DNA from: Pseudoips prasinana | Lineage: Eukaryota > Arthropoda > Insecta > Lepidoptera > Nolidae | Direction of reading: 5' to 3' | Assembly (NCBI GenBank): GCA_951640165.1 | Contig: OX621252.1 | Span: 466,501 to 530,500 of the forward strand | Length of the DNA: 64,000 nucleotides | Shown: positions 32,949 to 44,885 of the stretch, piece by piece | Numbering within the stretch: position 1 is the stretch's first letter | Layout: every line of letters begins with the position of its first letter | Translations under genes and position numbers: made by a program | The notes under the pieces: generated by a model | The model's input: only the letters and a program-made list of their open reading frames with translations | Databases searched by the model: none | What the model was told of the DNA's origin: nothing

Positions 32949-33148
32949 CGTGTGGCGCAGCGGCTAAGACAGTCGCCTCGCTGCTTCGTGTCGCGGGTTC
33001 GAGTCCCACGCCGGACAACTATTTGTGTGACCCATAAAGAGTTGTTCTGAGTCTGGATGTAATTTGTGTCCGTCTATTATATGTTTGTAAAGTACCCCCC
33101 GTCACAGGGATCAATTTACCTAGTGCGGGTGTTGTCTTATAAAAAACT
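32949..33148 (+). mobile_element. SINE S3, near full length
   Basis: Head CGTGTGGCGCAGCGGCTAAG...CGCGGGTTCGAGTCCC, body GAGTTGTTCTGAGTCTGGAT and TCTATTATATGTTTGTAAAG, matching 10306-10540 in the opposite orientation. Confidence 0.85.
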
Positions 33149-33159
33149 GGTAAAACCTC

Positions 33160-33275
33160 AGTAGCTTAACTAGCAGTCAAGCTATGAGCAAGCTGCAGGT
33201 TTGAATCCTTTGGAAGATAACGCAACACAAAGTTGCGGAACATTCTTGAATATAAATGAAATTTGACCTCTACAA
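33160..33275 (+). mobile_element. SINE S5-like fragment, degraded head
   Basis: Box B-like GGTTTGAATCC near 33200 and an end TTGACCTCTACAAT shared with 11565-11722. It follows directly after SINE S3. Confidence 0.5.
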
Positions 33276-34385
33276 TAAGGCAGCAATTACCATGCTAGTA
33301 AAATTATTTACTTATTATAATAATGAAGTATAAAAAAAATCATTATTCCCACTCATAGACGTTGCAGCCTTTTAATACTTGAACGGATTTGCACGATGCC
33401 TAGCTAAAAATAATCTCGAAAAGTTTATACTTTGTAACAAACTTTTGGTAGCTAAGTTTTTTACCCAAAGAAGCCAAAGAATTTAAAGTATTGGTTTCTA
33501 AATTGAACACTGTTTTTTAATGTACGGATATATGTGTATGTTTAAAGATTTATAAAAAACCTACTGCAATGATGATGATAATCCCCTAACCTGATCTTGT
33601 CAGATAAACAGATACTGAAAAAAGTCAGTTTTAGTTCTGGCGTAAATAAAAGCAACTCGGTTGACTGAACCGACATTGACATCCGAAAACAATACGATGC
33701 AAATCACGTCAATTCTGTTCTACTAGTATTATGTGAAGCTCTTTATTTCAAAATTTTGAAAATCGCGTAAATACTTATTTTAGAAATGGTGTATATTAGT
33801 GGATTATATAAAATACCAATTAATTACTGATCGTAGTGATCCAGGAAGAATTTAACAGAGGCTGGATAACTACGTAGAACAACATATTATAACGCGCTTG
33901 CGCTAATACTGGTTAACTTTTTATTTTGTTACTCACCATGAAACTTTTCAACTCTGGACTGCAATTTTTTGTACCAAAATCCCCATAAGACTTTGTGCCA
34001 TATTTGAATCTAGAAAACCCGAAGGTTTCTAACACGCGTTTTTAACCAGAGACCGTATTATCGACAATTAAACACAGTACCAATACACGAGGGAGGTGTA
34101 ACTTACTAATATTATTTGAATGACCCCTAAATTTATTAAATAACAAAGCTTAAGGCAATCACAGATTAAAATAGGTATCCAAATTACAAGTGGCACCACA
34201 CAATACAGTAGTTACAGTCCCGTAAATTACTCCTACACTTCTAAATTTAATTAATGTAATAAATTCCTTATTTTTTATTACTTTTTCTACAAACCACAGA
34301 GCATGACTTTCGTAATCGGAATACCTAAAATTAATTTATTCAATAATGCGCCACAAAAACTTGTACAAAGCCTCTATAATTGGCG
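33276..34385. other. AT-rich, nothing recognised
   Basis: No shared repeats or coding signal seen. Confidence 0.4.
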
Positions 34386-34690
34386 GTAATCTTGGAGGCT
34401 GGCCGAGGTAGGGTTGCCAGTAAGTTATCTTTGCGTCATGTGTTTGAAGGCAGACAATTATTATTTAGGTTCCATGGCCAGGTACCCTTACCGGCCTGTA
34501 AGCTAACGTCGAGGTTAAGGTGCTTGGTTAATCTCTTCATGGGTGACCGAGTAAAAGAATTGACTCTTATATTCCTAGTATCTCCTTGTTCAGAAGATAC
34601 GTTAAGCTATTGGTTGTAGTCTTTGGGTAAAATAAAAACAAGAGGCCTAACTGGGCACCTCGAACAACCACGACAATAGGGCAATCATAT
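34386..34690 (+). mobile_element. 5S rRNA-like SINE, diverged
   Basis: Contains GGCCTGTAAGCTAACGTCGA, GGTTAAGGTGC and CATGGGTGACCG, corresponding to the promoter-bearing part of 5S rRNA (GGTTAAGC...GGGTGACCGC type), then a body with GATACGTTAAGCTATTGGTT. The copy at 52258-52455 shares these blocks. Both lack the rest of 5S rRNA, so they are 5S-derived SINEs, not rRNA genes. Confidence 0.65.
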
Positions 34691-34699
34691 GAATGAATT

Positions 34700-34850
34700 C
34701 CCGAGGCCCCCTACAAGATGGACCGAGGATCTTGTGAGGGTTGCTGGAAGTTGCTGGATGCGGATAGCACAAGATCGGCAATTGTGGAGATCTTTGGGGG
34801 AATCCTTGGTCCAGGAGTGGGTCTTTTGGCTGATATTATCATAATGAATG
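34700..34850 (+). mobile_element. RTE 3' end fragment
   Basis: Matches 15072-15208 of the full RTE: GGCCCCCTACAAGATGGACC, ATCTTGTGAGGGTTGCTGG, GGCAATTGTGGAGATCTTTG and a CTGATATTATCATAATG tail. 5' truncated. Confidence 0.85.
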
Positions 34851-35363
34851 AATGAATATCATATTAAAGTAGAACTCGTTTTCCTTCCTCCAGCTGATCT
34901 GAGATCTCCAATGCCGAGAAATAGGAGGTGGTAAAAACAATCATTAATTGAGAGCGGGCTTTTTATCCAACATGTAGACTTTCGATAATAATTACATTAA
35001 AAAATAAGCTTATATTTCCTTTATAAATACATTCCGATTACTTACCTAAGCTTTTTCCAGTTAGATTGTCTTATTAGTGACAGCCCTAATAAAAGCTCGC
35101 GTGCGGGGCGGAGAGGAAAGAGGGAAGTATAGGGAGGGGTGTGCGCGCGCGCAGGTCAGAGGCGATTAATTCGGCCGCCATTACTGCGCATGACTTGACG
35201 CTACCGTGCTAGGCCACTGCTTTAGTAAATTTAAAGTTAATTTTAGGATAATGTAATTTAAGAGACATATTTTATCAAATAAAACTCGTTGGTTGTAAGT
35301 TGTAAGTAACAATAAAATCATAAATAATTATTTATTGCATGTCTATTTAACTACAACGTACAG
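34851..35363. other. No gene; GC-rich patch at 35095-35225
   Basis: The patch contains AAAGCTCGCGTGCGGGGCGG, GTGTGCGCGCGCGCAGG and TTCGGCCGCCATTACTGCGC, with no frame and no repeat match. A possible conserved regulatory block. Confidence 0.3.
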
Positions 35364-35371
35364 AAAAATGG

Positions 35372-36788
35372 GGCTTAGTAGCGGTTTCGCCCGAATTTTG
35401 CTCGCCCGAAACGGGCGAATGAACTACTTTCAATTTTGAATATTATTTAGGGCCGGTTTCGCCCGAAGCAAATTTAATGGCGGGCGAATCAGGTAAAGCA
35501 AAATTCAGTAGGGTACGATTCGCCCGAATACTATTATACCTCAGAAAAATAAGTAGTACAGTCGGGCGCACCAATTTAAAGATGATTTACTTAGGCACAT
35601 ATTGTGTTAATCGAAAATAGTAAGTAACCTACTAGATAATATGCACAATGACTTTTGTTCCTCAGCGATAAACGTAAAGACACACCAAATAAACGCACCC
35701 ACAGGAACACAAAAGATAGTAGTATATTACTGTCTCTGTCACTGATTTGCAAATTGTGCGGCGTGTTTCCCACCATTTGGTTTTGTGTGTCTAAAATACT
35801 GACAGTGTAACAACATAACTGCATAAAGTGCGTGCATAAATAATGTGAAGTTAAAAATATAATTGGTTTTATGTGTACTGTTTCTTCATAAAAGCCTGGT
35901 TACATTAAGAAGTAAGTAGTTAATATGTACTCAGTTGTTTATACTTGTTATTCTAGGTGCTTTTTGTTTTAAATACATATAAATATTATTCAAATTTAAT
36001 TGTATGCTTAAATACTATTTTGAAAGATTCAAATTATTATTTATCATTACATAAAAAAAAATCAATATATATCTAAAAAAAGTCCTGAGACTATTAAATT
36101 ACACAATAGGATCGATGATTTCCTGCAACAATTATTTGATGGGGAAATAAATATTTGATGGGGAAATATATTTACCATTGTGTATTGAAAAATTGCGAGT
36201 CTAATTTTGTATCTTTGTAAAAACAAAACACTAATTACGAATAAATACCAAATAAAAAATATGAAAAAAAAACTGTGATAATGATTGTGATTAAAAGAAA
36301 TAATTAAGTGTTGATATATTATTAATAGGTTTTATTTCAAATTGTTAGTGTGAATTAAAATATATCTGATTATTATGTATGATTTTTATTTAATACTTAC
36401 CCACCCGTTCTGGATCCCATCTAAACCAATTGACTGACATAATAGTTATATATATTCTATTTTTATCAATAGCTCGTTTGTTGAGTAGATACAGACATAC
36501 AGGAATAACCAGATTCACCAACAGAAATTTTGTTATTATTGTAAGTAACAATTGTGTACGCAACTGTACTTTATTTATAAAATTTCACATTTTATTATTA
36601 AATAAAGGCTTATTTTTGAGGTATAATAGTATTCGGGCGAATCGTACCCTACTGAATTTTGCTTGACCTGATTCGCCCGCCATTAAATTTGCTTCGGGCG
36701 AAACCGACCCTAAAAAATATTCAAAATTGAAAGTAGTTCATTCGCCCGATTCGGGCGAACCAAATTCGGGCGAAACCGCTACTAAGCC
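35372..36788. mobile_element. 1.4-kb non-autonomous DNA transposon, 8-bp TSD
   Basis: Flanked by identical AAAAATGG at 35364-35371 and 36789-36796. The ends are inverted repeats of about 170-190 bp (left from GGCTTAGTAGCGGTTTCGCC, right ending in its complement), highly similar along their length. Each arm holds about five copies of TTCGCCCGAA or its complement TTCGGGCGAA. The ~1.05-kb interior is AT-rich with no transposase frame; the longest frames (77-78 codons) are featureless. An 8-bp duplication fits hAT, P or Merlin superfamilies. The termini do not match the hAT ends I know, so the class is unsettled. Confidence 0.85.
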
Positions 36789-36823
36789 AAAAATGGACGA
36801 AATTTATTAAACAGTAGGTATAC

Positions 36824-36990
36824 ATCATCATCATCATATCAGCCGAAAGACGTCCACTGCTGGACAAATGCCTCCCCCAAGGATCTCTACAATAGCCGGT
36901 CCTGCGCTGCCCGCATCCAGCGGCTTCCCGCGACCCGCACAAGATCGTCGGTCCACCGTGTAGGAGGCCTGCCCACGCTGCGTCTTCCGT
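36824..36990 (-). mobile_element. RTE 3' end fragment
   Basis: The reverse complement covers the RTE end from GGAAGACGCAGCGTGGGCAG through ACCGACGATCTTGTGCGGGT to the CTGATATGATGATGATG tail, matching 15052-15208. Confidence 0.85.
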
Positions 36991-37878
36991 AGGTATACAT
37001 ATTACGTACTTACCATTTATATTTGTGATGATGACTAGAATTTTAAAAGTCAATCAATTTGTCATAACCATTACTTTTTACTAGATTTATATCAAATGAA
37101 AGGTTCAAAATAACTACATTATTTCCTAGTATAGTATAGTTGATTTCCATATTTCATTATTGACTTTATAATGCATTAGTGTTGTATTCCTAAATGCAAT
37201 CAAGTTTGCTGATTCTTATGCTAAAGGTTATCCAGACTGAAAAAGAAGAAAACTGTTCACCAAATAATCAAATCGAAAGAATCAAGAAGTAAAATCTTCA
37301 TACACACATAACAATTACGGTCATGTCACCACGCAAGTTTTTAGTCTAACATTATTATTTAATATAAATTAATGACTTGTCAGATTTAATAAACCATAAC
37401 TCACTGACTATCGCAGCCGACAACATATTTATAATATAATTAAGGACACGTAACACCCGACTGCAAGAATACTCAAATAAAAGTCTTCACAGTGCTTTCA
37501 AATATAAATAGTTCTGCTATCAAATAAACATGTGATAAGAACTATAACGGTTGCAATTTCTTTATTTCTCAAAGATTCATAATCACTTCGGGGAGAAACA
37601 AAACATTTGTATACAATTAAATTATAAATATAACATATTAAAAAGTTCACACTGCGCATTATAATTTAAATTAAATTAATTTCCTAACAATTTGAAAAAA
37701 ATGAGGTTGTGCAGGTAGATGTGAATATAAGAATTATACATTTTACTAACATATGCCCTCGATAGCCCTGAGTTAAAGAGACAAAGATTTAATGTAAAAG
37801 ATCTAAACCTGAAATATGATTGATAAATCTATAAACAAACCTTTGGAAGATAGTTTAATCTAGGTATACAAATATGTA
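36991..37878. other. AT-rich, nothing recognised
   Basis: No shared repeats or coding signal. Confidence 0.4.
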
Positions 37879-38722
37879 CAGCTTAATGGGGCTGGATTGA
37901 CCCCTGTTGAGTCAACTGTGTTCTTGGGTATCACAATTGATTCAAAACTACAATGAGGCCCACAAATAGAAAAACTATCAGGCAAATTAAGTTCTGCTGC
38001 ATATGCTGTTAAAACTATAAGACGGCTTACTGATGTGGATACAGCTTGAATGGTTTATTTCAGTTATTTTCATAGTATAATGTCCTATGGAATTCTTCTC
38101 TGGGGTAGCGCTGCGGACATTAACACCATATTTGTATTGCAAAAAAGAGCTGTAAGAGCGATATATAAACTTGGTCCGCGAGAATCTCTGAGAGAGAAGT
38201 TTAAAGAGATTAACATTCTGACTGTAGCATGTCAGTATATATATGACAATCTAATTTATATGCATAAATATAAAGACTCCTTCTGTAAAAGGAGTGATAC
38301 TCATAATATAAATACTAGATATAAGCATAACTTTGTGTTACATACCACCCGTCTCCACAAAGTAAGTAACTCTTTTATGGGACAATGTATAAGATTCTAT
38401 AACAAACTTCCCAATGATATCCGAGAAATGTCTATGAATAAGTTTAAAAGAATTATAAAAGCCAAATTGTGTAGCAGGGCTTTCTACAAAACTTCTGATT
38501 ATTTAAGTGACAAAACAGCTTGGGATTGAGTCGCTCTAAATTAACACATTTAAATACAATGAAATGTTATGTAAGAAATAAATATTTTAAAAAAGGATTC
38601 CTACTGAGTTTTCTGGCAGTGTTTCTCAGTAGCTGCCACGTCATGCACTGCACGGTAGGGTAAAAAAAATTGACGATTCCACACAAATGTAATGTTTTAA
38701 CGGAATAAATGACGTTTTCATT
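37879..38722 (+). pseudogene. LINE J1 copy, reverse transcriptase C-terminus with stops
   Basis: One frame runs from about 37900 (LGITIDSKLQ...) through SGKLSSAAYAVKTIRRLTD to YFSYFHSIMSYGILLWG, LQKRAVRAIYKLGP and NKFKRIIKAKLCSRAFYK, ending at the stop at 38527-38529. It is broken by two TGA codons, one after KLQ and one just before MVYF. The upstream palm domain is missing. The 3' UTR (38530-38722) has the TCTGGCAGTGTTTCTCAGTA and GCACTGCACGGTAGGG blocks. It extends about 170 bp further 5' than the copy at 18216, so the two are independent truncations. Confidence 0.88.
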
Positions 38723-39012
38723 TCATATGTGCAATAATCATGTATAAATTTATTTACAAAAATCGTAAAACAACTGTGCAAATCGAATAATCGCTGAACC
38801 CCGACAAATTTGAAGTGGGCTATTAGTCCAATATAAAAACGAACAAATAAACTTTATGAATTATTACGTATTTTGAGGTATTACGAACGAGAATGAAAGC
38901 CGTTGGAGTCCGTTTATTCAAAAGACGATTCTTCACAACATATAATATCTAACTGTTGCTTCACAATGGAAAAACGATTATGTTATTGCTTTGAATTAAA
39001 TCTACTCATTCC

Positions 39013-39065
39013 AAATGCGTTGAATTAAATCTACTCATTCCGAGTAGATTTAATTCAACGCATTT
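39013..39065. repeat. Perfect 24-bp hairpin plus adjacent direct repeat
   Basis: Arms 39013-39036 and 39042-39065 are exact complements with the 5-nt loop ATTCC. The segment TTGAATTAAATCTACTCATT also occurs just upstream (38991-39010), so one sequence appears twice direct and once inverted, a pattern expected from replication template switching. Confidence 0.9.
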
Positions 39066-39104
39066 CATTCTCGTCAAATTGTAATTAGACATTAATATGA
39101 TACT

Positions 39105-39185
39105 AATAAGAGTCCTAATGAGTTTTTTGGCAGTGTTTCTCAGTAACTGCCACGTCAAGTAATGCAATACGGTAAAAAGCTAAAG
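39105..39185 (+). mobile_element. LINE J1 3' UTR fragment
   Basis: Contains GAGTTTTTTGGCAGTGTTTC and TCAGTAACTGCCACGTCA as in the other J1 copies, then diverges. Confidence 0.7.
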
Positions 39186-40377
39186 GAAATTTGTGTATAC
39201 TTCTTTTTCTGAATTCTAATTTATGTCAAATTATGTCTCAGATCACAAAATTTGTAACCTATACCTTCCTTCCTAAACTTACCAACCTCGCAAGAATTGA
39301 AAAGTTACTTACTCTTTGTATGTTATAAATTCGGAATTATTTCACCTTAACTCGTCTTTGACACCAGCCATAAATAAATTATATCTCGTAAAAGAAGTAA
39401 ATAAAACCTTTCAGTAAAACAATTTGTAATTTATAACAAGATTCTTGACCAAATGAGGATTCACCCTATATACTGTAAAATAATTCCTTCAGCTCAAATC
39501 TAAATGACTACCAATGTAACTTTTTTTGTAACCGTATTTATTTGCAAATAAATCGTTAACTTTGACTTTAGAAATATTAAATTTCTAGCATTCGTAGAGG
39601 CTGAATACTGCTGTGGAAAATAAACAGCGGATGGATGAGTTTTCTATAAGGACTGCATTTTTGTACGAAACCCTAAAACGGGGCATAAAGATATCACTAA
39701 GTACTTATAATACCCTCCTTTTTGATTGAAGGTTAAAAAAGAAACAGTATAATTGATTTAAATTCTCCAACAAGAAGCTCTGCAATTTCTGTGAACAATA
39801 AAATATGAAATATATCGACAACCACAGTTCTACTATTAAGCATTATTATAATATAATAATAACATTTAACGACCAGTTAAACCGTTCTCATCACTAGCCT
39901 CGGGCACAAAAACTGGACCCGCCTCAGAATCATCTCATTTAACGCTTCTATCCCCATTTCATTCCACTACTACGTGTTTTAAAGAAATTATACACAATAA
40001 CCTCCGACTAACCAAAACTCAACCTTATCTTAACTACGTAAGTCCACCACACACGCTAGTAATATTTTTGTAAATCCTTTTATTATGTGGTACAAAGCTA
40101 GACTTTATGTCAGTGTAGATAAGGTCTATATAACTTGCTCTATATATTTCGGTTGATCAGGTCAGCAGCCTCAGGAGCAATGGACCAAAGTGTTTAATTG
40201 ATGTTAATTGGTTAATTCTAACGAGGTCTGCGTGCGCATGTGAGCTGTGACGTCATAGTTCTATGTTATTGGCGTGTTTATCGCGTTATTAACCAATTGT
40301 TGTGACAGATTGCCAGCTAGACTAATATTTGGTAACTTTAATCTGCTAAGTAGTATTAGTGCCTTGATTTCCTTTTA
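39186..40377. other. AT-rich, nothing recognised
   Basis: A segment around 40190-40300 (GTCTGCGTGCGCATGTGAGC) is less AT-rich but unidentified. Confidence 0.4.
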
Positions 40378-40935
40378 GCATGTCTGTATATATATGAAAA
40401 TCTACTTTATGTGCATTAAAAAAAGATTCCTTCTGTAAAATGAGCCGTACTCAAGGTTAATGCTTATATCTAGTATTTATATTAATAAATACTAGATATA
40501 AGCATAACCTTGTGTTGTAAACTGCCCGTCTCCACAAAATAAGTAACTCTTTTATGGGGCATTGTTGTGTTGCCCCATAAAAGAGTTACTTATTTTGTGG
40601 AGACGAGTAGTATGTAACATGTTACGCTTATATTTAGTATTTATTCTTAATGTATAAGACTCTACAACAAACTTATCAGTGATATTAGAAAACAAATAAG
40701 TTTAAAAGAACTATAAAAGCTTATTACATTTTTTTTTATTATTTAAGTGACACAAGGGCTTTGGACTGAATCGCTCTGCATTAACACATTTAAAAATAAT
40801 GTTATTTAAATATTTGAAAAAAGGATTTTTGGCAGTGTTTCTCAGTAGCTGTCACGTCATGCACTGCACGGTAGGTAAAAAATACGATTCCACACAATTA
40901 ATGTAATTTTTAACGGAATTAAATAATCTCAATTG
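40378..40935 (+). mobile_element. LINE J1 copy with two internal inversions-duplications
   Basis: Starts at the CATGTCTGTATATATATGAA region of J1 and ends at its 3' UTR (GGCAGTGTTTCTCAGTAGCT, GCACTGCACGGTAGG). In the middle the order is forward, inverted, forward, inverted, forward: the ATAAATACTAGATATAAGC segment appears inverted at about 40454-40484 and forward at about 40484-40515, and the ACAAAATAAGTAACTCTTTT segment appears forward at about 40535 and inverted to about 40600. The reading frame is destroyed. Confidence 0.85.
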
Positions 40936-41914
40936 AATTTGAATGTATGAGTAGTTTATTTGCTCATCCACCATCTTATTCCGAATGCATCAACGCAGAC
41001 AAAGTCGAAAGCTGAATCTTGCAAAATGAGATCTTTCAGTGCAGTCAATAAACTGATCTAGCGTATTTATCCGAAATTGTTTAAATGTACAGGTTTGATT
41101 TCTGCTGAAATACTTAATTTTAGTGATCTGTTTCAGTTTTTAATGCTATTGTATTACCACTACCACGTTACCACTCTGTGTGTATCGCATACGATCTATA
41201 ACCATAATAAGCTAACGGTTTTAGCTCTCCCCCTCCCATACTCTCTTCAATCAGTTATTAAATGATCCACATAATTTTAATAGATTTTCTATACTTAATT
41301 TTACGACTTCTAGTCAAAACAAGGGCATCGTAAAAAAGGTATTAACCAGCTAATCAAGAATACGATCACTAATTGATCTTAATTGCACATTTTTGTGTAT
41401 AATTTGTACATATGCAAACTTGATTAATATGGAATTTCCATATTTAATTACGTTTGGACAAAATCAATCGGTTAATGGTTTTACTTTGATGAAATTAGTC
41501 CGGTCATAAATTAAGACTAATGTTCTAGACATTCCGTAGATACGTTTGAATGTACCTACCTACATGTTCACAAAGGACACCCAAAAACTCGGTTTGGCTA
41601 AAGAGCTCAACAACATTTATTTATTTTAATAATAAAGAGTATGTCGCCTGGAAGAGACTTTGTACCTGGATGGTTGTATGTTCAATTTTCCTCACCGAAC
41701 AATCTTTATATAAAAATGGAGAATGGCTTTGGTGTCTGGTTGCTTGAGGTAGTACCCTCCATCTATCGAGGAGTGCGTTTACACTTCACTCATGGCATCA
41801 TAACGTCTTTGACTATGACAATCAATGCAGGTAGTCAGAAGCCTGACCCTATGTGTTTTCAGGTTAGATGTGCAGCTGTTTGGTTAATTCTAAGAGAGGT
41901 AAGGCATTCCCTCA
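40936..41914. other. No gene recognised
   Basis: The 41641-42072 frame begins here and runs into the SINE at 41915. It has no domain I recognise, and its second half is repeat-derived. Confidence 0.4.
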
Positions 41915-42191
41915 AAGAGCAGCCCGACTGGGGAAGTACCTCCACCTTACAGAAGACATTCCTAAATAATAACATTAATCATTTTAATGTTGTGTTTCCG
42001 AATGTGAGTAAGGTCACCAGAGCTCATTGGGGGGGGGGGGGGGGGAGAGGGTCACCAACACTTGTTTGCTGACGCTTAAAGACCGGCAACGCACCCGCGT
42101 CTCCTTTGGTGTTGCGAGTGTTCATGGGCGGCGGTGATCACCACTTCCCATCAAGTGACCCACTTGCTCGTTTTTTGCCCCCTGATATAAA
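41915..42191 (+). mobile_element. SINE/LINE 3' end with GCAACGC motif and poly-G run
   Basis: Contains GCAGCCCGACTGGGGAAGTA, CCTTACAGAAGACATTCC, GTGAGTAAGGTCACCAGAGC, a run of 17 G (42029-42045), then CCGGCAACGCACCCGCGTCT, GTGTTCATGGGCGGCGGTGA, ATCAAGTGACCCACTTGC and an A-rich end. This block order is one I know from a very common lepidopteran interspersed repeat. The second copy at 48047-48200 has only the 3' part. Confidence 0.7.
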
Positions 42192-42258
42192 AAAAATCTG
42201 GTAGGTTAGAGAACTGACTCGAATAAAAATGGGAAAAAAGACTAGAAAAAGAAAGGAT

Positions 42259-42345
42259 ATTGACTGGCCTGTTGGTGTAACGGTGAGTGACCCTGACTGA
42301 CAAGCCACAATTATGCGTTCGATCCCTACACAGGACAAATCTTTA
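42259..42345 (+). mobile_element. SINE S5 head
   Basis: ACTGGCCTGTTGGTGTAACG and ATGCGTTCGATCCC form a tRNA-like head. The body is not recognisable beyond about 42345. Confidence 0.6.
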
Positions 42346-43094
42346 TGCGTTGAGTCTTATTAGTTCTGTATCTGGGAATCATTTATATATACTATGTATA
42401 TATTTAGAAATATAGGTTTAGGTTTAAAGAATATGTATTCTCAAAAGAAAAGTTACGCTTATATGAATGAGATTACAAACTTTTACATATGCGTGTCGTC
42501 TTGTGACAAAACATGCATAAATTAAATGTAATCATAAGTATGTATAATTAACTAAAATACTACACAAAAAACTTAAAAATTATTGATTACATTAACTAAT
42601 TAATTTTGTAGTGTAAACAAAATTTTGATTTGCAGTTGTAGTGTTGCCTCTACTTAGTTTGGGATCAGACCGCAGTGTATTAGTTGTCTCAAGATATTTA
42701 TTTATATTTGTTTCCTTAATGAACTACCATATCAGCTAGCACCATTTCACCAATGTAATAGTATTTTTTATGATGGCATCGCTTGCTAAGGATATAATCT
42801 CTCAAACATCCAATTCTGGGACACAAAGCTCACTCAGACTAAGAACCAAATATAAAAATAATAAAATACGTTTATTTGTCCTTCCACAAATTGTAACTTA
42901 AGGCTAGATTATAACTATGAATACTATTTACATTTGAGAAGGAAATAGGTTGCGAAAACCTGTGCCACAGGTCACCAGGCCCCCCTCATGGAGAATTAGT
43001 AGGTTAAATTATAGGCTTCAAATTATAGTTCTAGCGAGAGAAGGGATGCAGAAAATATGTGACATTATAACCATCAATGGGTCATACGAATACT
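42346..43094. other. AT-rich, nothing recognised
   Basis: No shared repeat or coding signal. Confidence 0.4.
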
Positions 43095-43165
43095 TTTTCT
43101 GTGCGGGGAACGACACTAAGGCGGCGAGGTAGCCAAGTGACTGGATTAACCACTGCGCTGCGTGT
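43095..43165 (-). mobile_element. Decayed SINE S3 head
   Basis: The minus strand reads GTAGGACACGCAGCGCAGTG then GCCTCGCCGCCTTAGTGTCG-like blocks of S3, with insertions disrupting box B. Confidence 0.45.
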
Positions 43166-44885
43166 CCTACGTTCTATATTTTATATAAATTATAAGAATA
43201 TAGAAATTCATAAACATAAATTATAATATACTTATGGACAACTCATTATAATCAATTATTTTGTGGCCAATGAAACAGATTAATACAAACGACGTAGTTA
43301 CAGGTCACTGGCCTAACATTTTAGGCAGACAAATTACATTTAACTTAATGCTAATTATACTATAAAAGACATAAAAGTTCAAATTCGCTAAAGGAGGTTG
43401 TGAGGATATGAACTTCATTATTTGCAAACCTATTAACAATCACAATATTTATAGTGACGTTTATACAATTTTCGTTTCATTGGCCACTCAACTGGGGGAA
43501 TTGCTTAAACTTTACTGGTAATTAACGCTGTATTACTGTACCAAGTTTTATATACTCCTTTATGTATAAAACTTGCTGCAGTTTAAGATTACACGAGAAG
43601 AGAAAACAGAAAGCCAATAAACTTCTATCATATAGATTTATTTCTAATGCATATTATATACATACTAGTGTAAGATCTCCAGCGAGCAATGTGCAGGTAG
43701 GAAGTGAGAGCCAGACGTCTTTGTCATCGATGTACTCTTTAGTGGTGTAATAACCCCTAGCCATAAGTACACGTTTAATATGTGTTTTAAAACTTGTTAA
43801 TATAACCTTAATAACGTTTAAACTTAAAATGTAAATGAATCGTGGGTACTAACTTACATTACTCATTTCCAAGACGGCACTATAAGTTCTATACTTGCTT
43901 TAAATGACTACCGTCTTTAGAATTCTTAATGTGTTAGTACTAAGGCATTGATCGAGTGGAACCTTTAATTAAATCTGTGTGTGGTCGCCCCGTGAAATAG
44001 CGTGAAATGATGGATTCAAAGGAAGAAGTAGTGAACAGCAGTTGTTGTGACGGACCAGTAAAATATGCGTTATGATTGACGTTGGGAAATCGACTAGCTA
44101 CATTAATAACTTTTCGCTTTTAGTAATCTAGCCGTCGTGTATTCACTGTGAATGTTCTGGCACCCAGATAACTGTTACCCATAATTATATATTTCTTAAC
44201 ACATGCATATTACAGTTCAATTACACCCATACACCGAACAAATAATCGTGCTTACTGATTAATTTATAAATTAATAACACTCACCATCCGGTTTCGATGT
44301 ATTGCCTAATACCCCTAAATTGTGCCATTACATTTCAAACATTACGAAAGTATTTCTTTTCTTTCTAGAACATTAACTAATATTCTAGATTTATTGAAAT
44401 ACTTCTGTGCATGTTTTCACCTATCTCTTTCTTTTCTATCGCGGAATTCGCAACATCTCTTTCTATATATTTTGGAAGCATTTATTGTCAATTTTGCATC
44501 ATGAATTTTTAATATCCTTTTCATCTGCTGTATTTTTCTGTGATTTGAAACCCAAACGTGACAACTGACCCGAGCATATGGCACGTCTCCAAGAAGAGCT
44601 GTCGAGGTCCATTACATTGATATCCCCATATACGATGAACACATTTTCGATACTACTTAGATTTTTTAAATAAAATATAATAAATACAACACTTTTGTAC
44701 AAAACTGGCATGCGTTGCAATAACACGTAACAGAAAATACAAAACAACAATCTGTTGATCCGATCGCATCTAACCATTACGATTGCCACTATCGCCACAG
44801 CGACAGCTCCCGTCCAAACAGTTATTCTACATTTATTGCCTAGTTCGTTTATCGGATTTATAGAATATTTTGTTATCCTCATTTT
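43166..44885. other. No gene recognised
   Basis: AT-rich. The longest frame is a 136-codon minus-strand one (44499-44909) with hydrophobic stretches and no motif I recognise. Its first codons lie in the adjoining repeat, so I do not call it a gene. Confidence 0.4.

Noticed and set aside
41641..42072. 143-codon plus-strand frame as a host gene
   Set aside because: Its second half is a common interspersed repeat with a 17-G run, and the first half has no recognisable domain.
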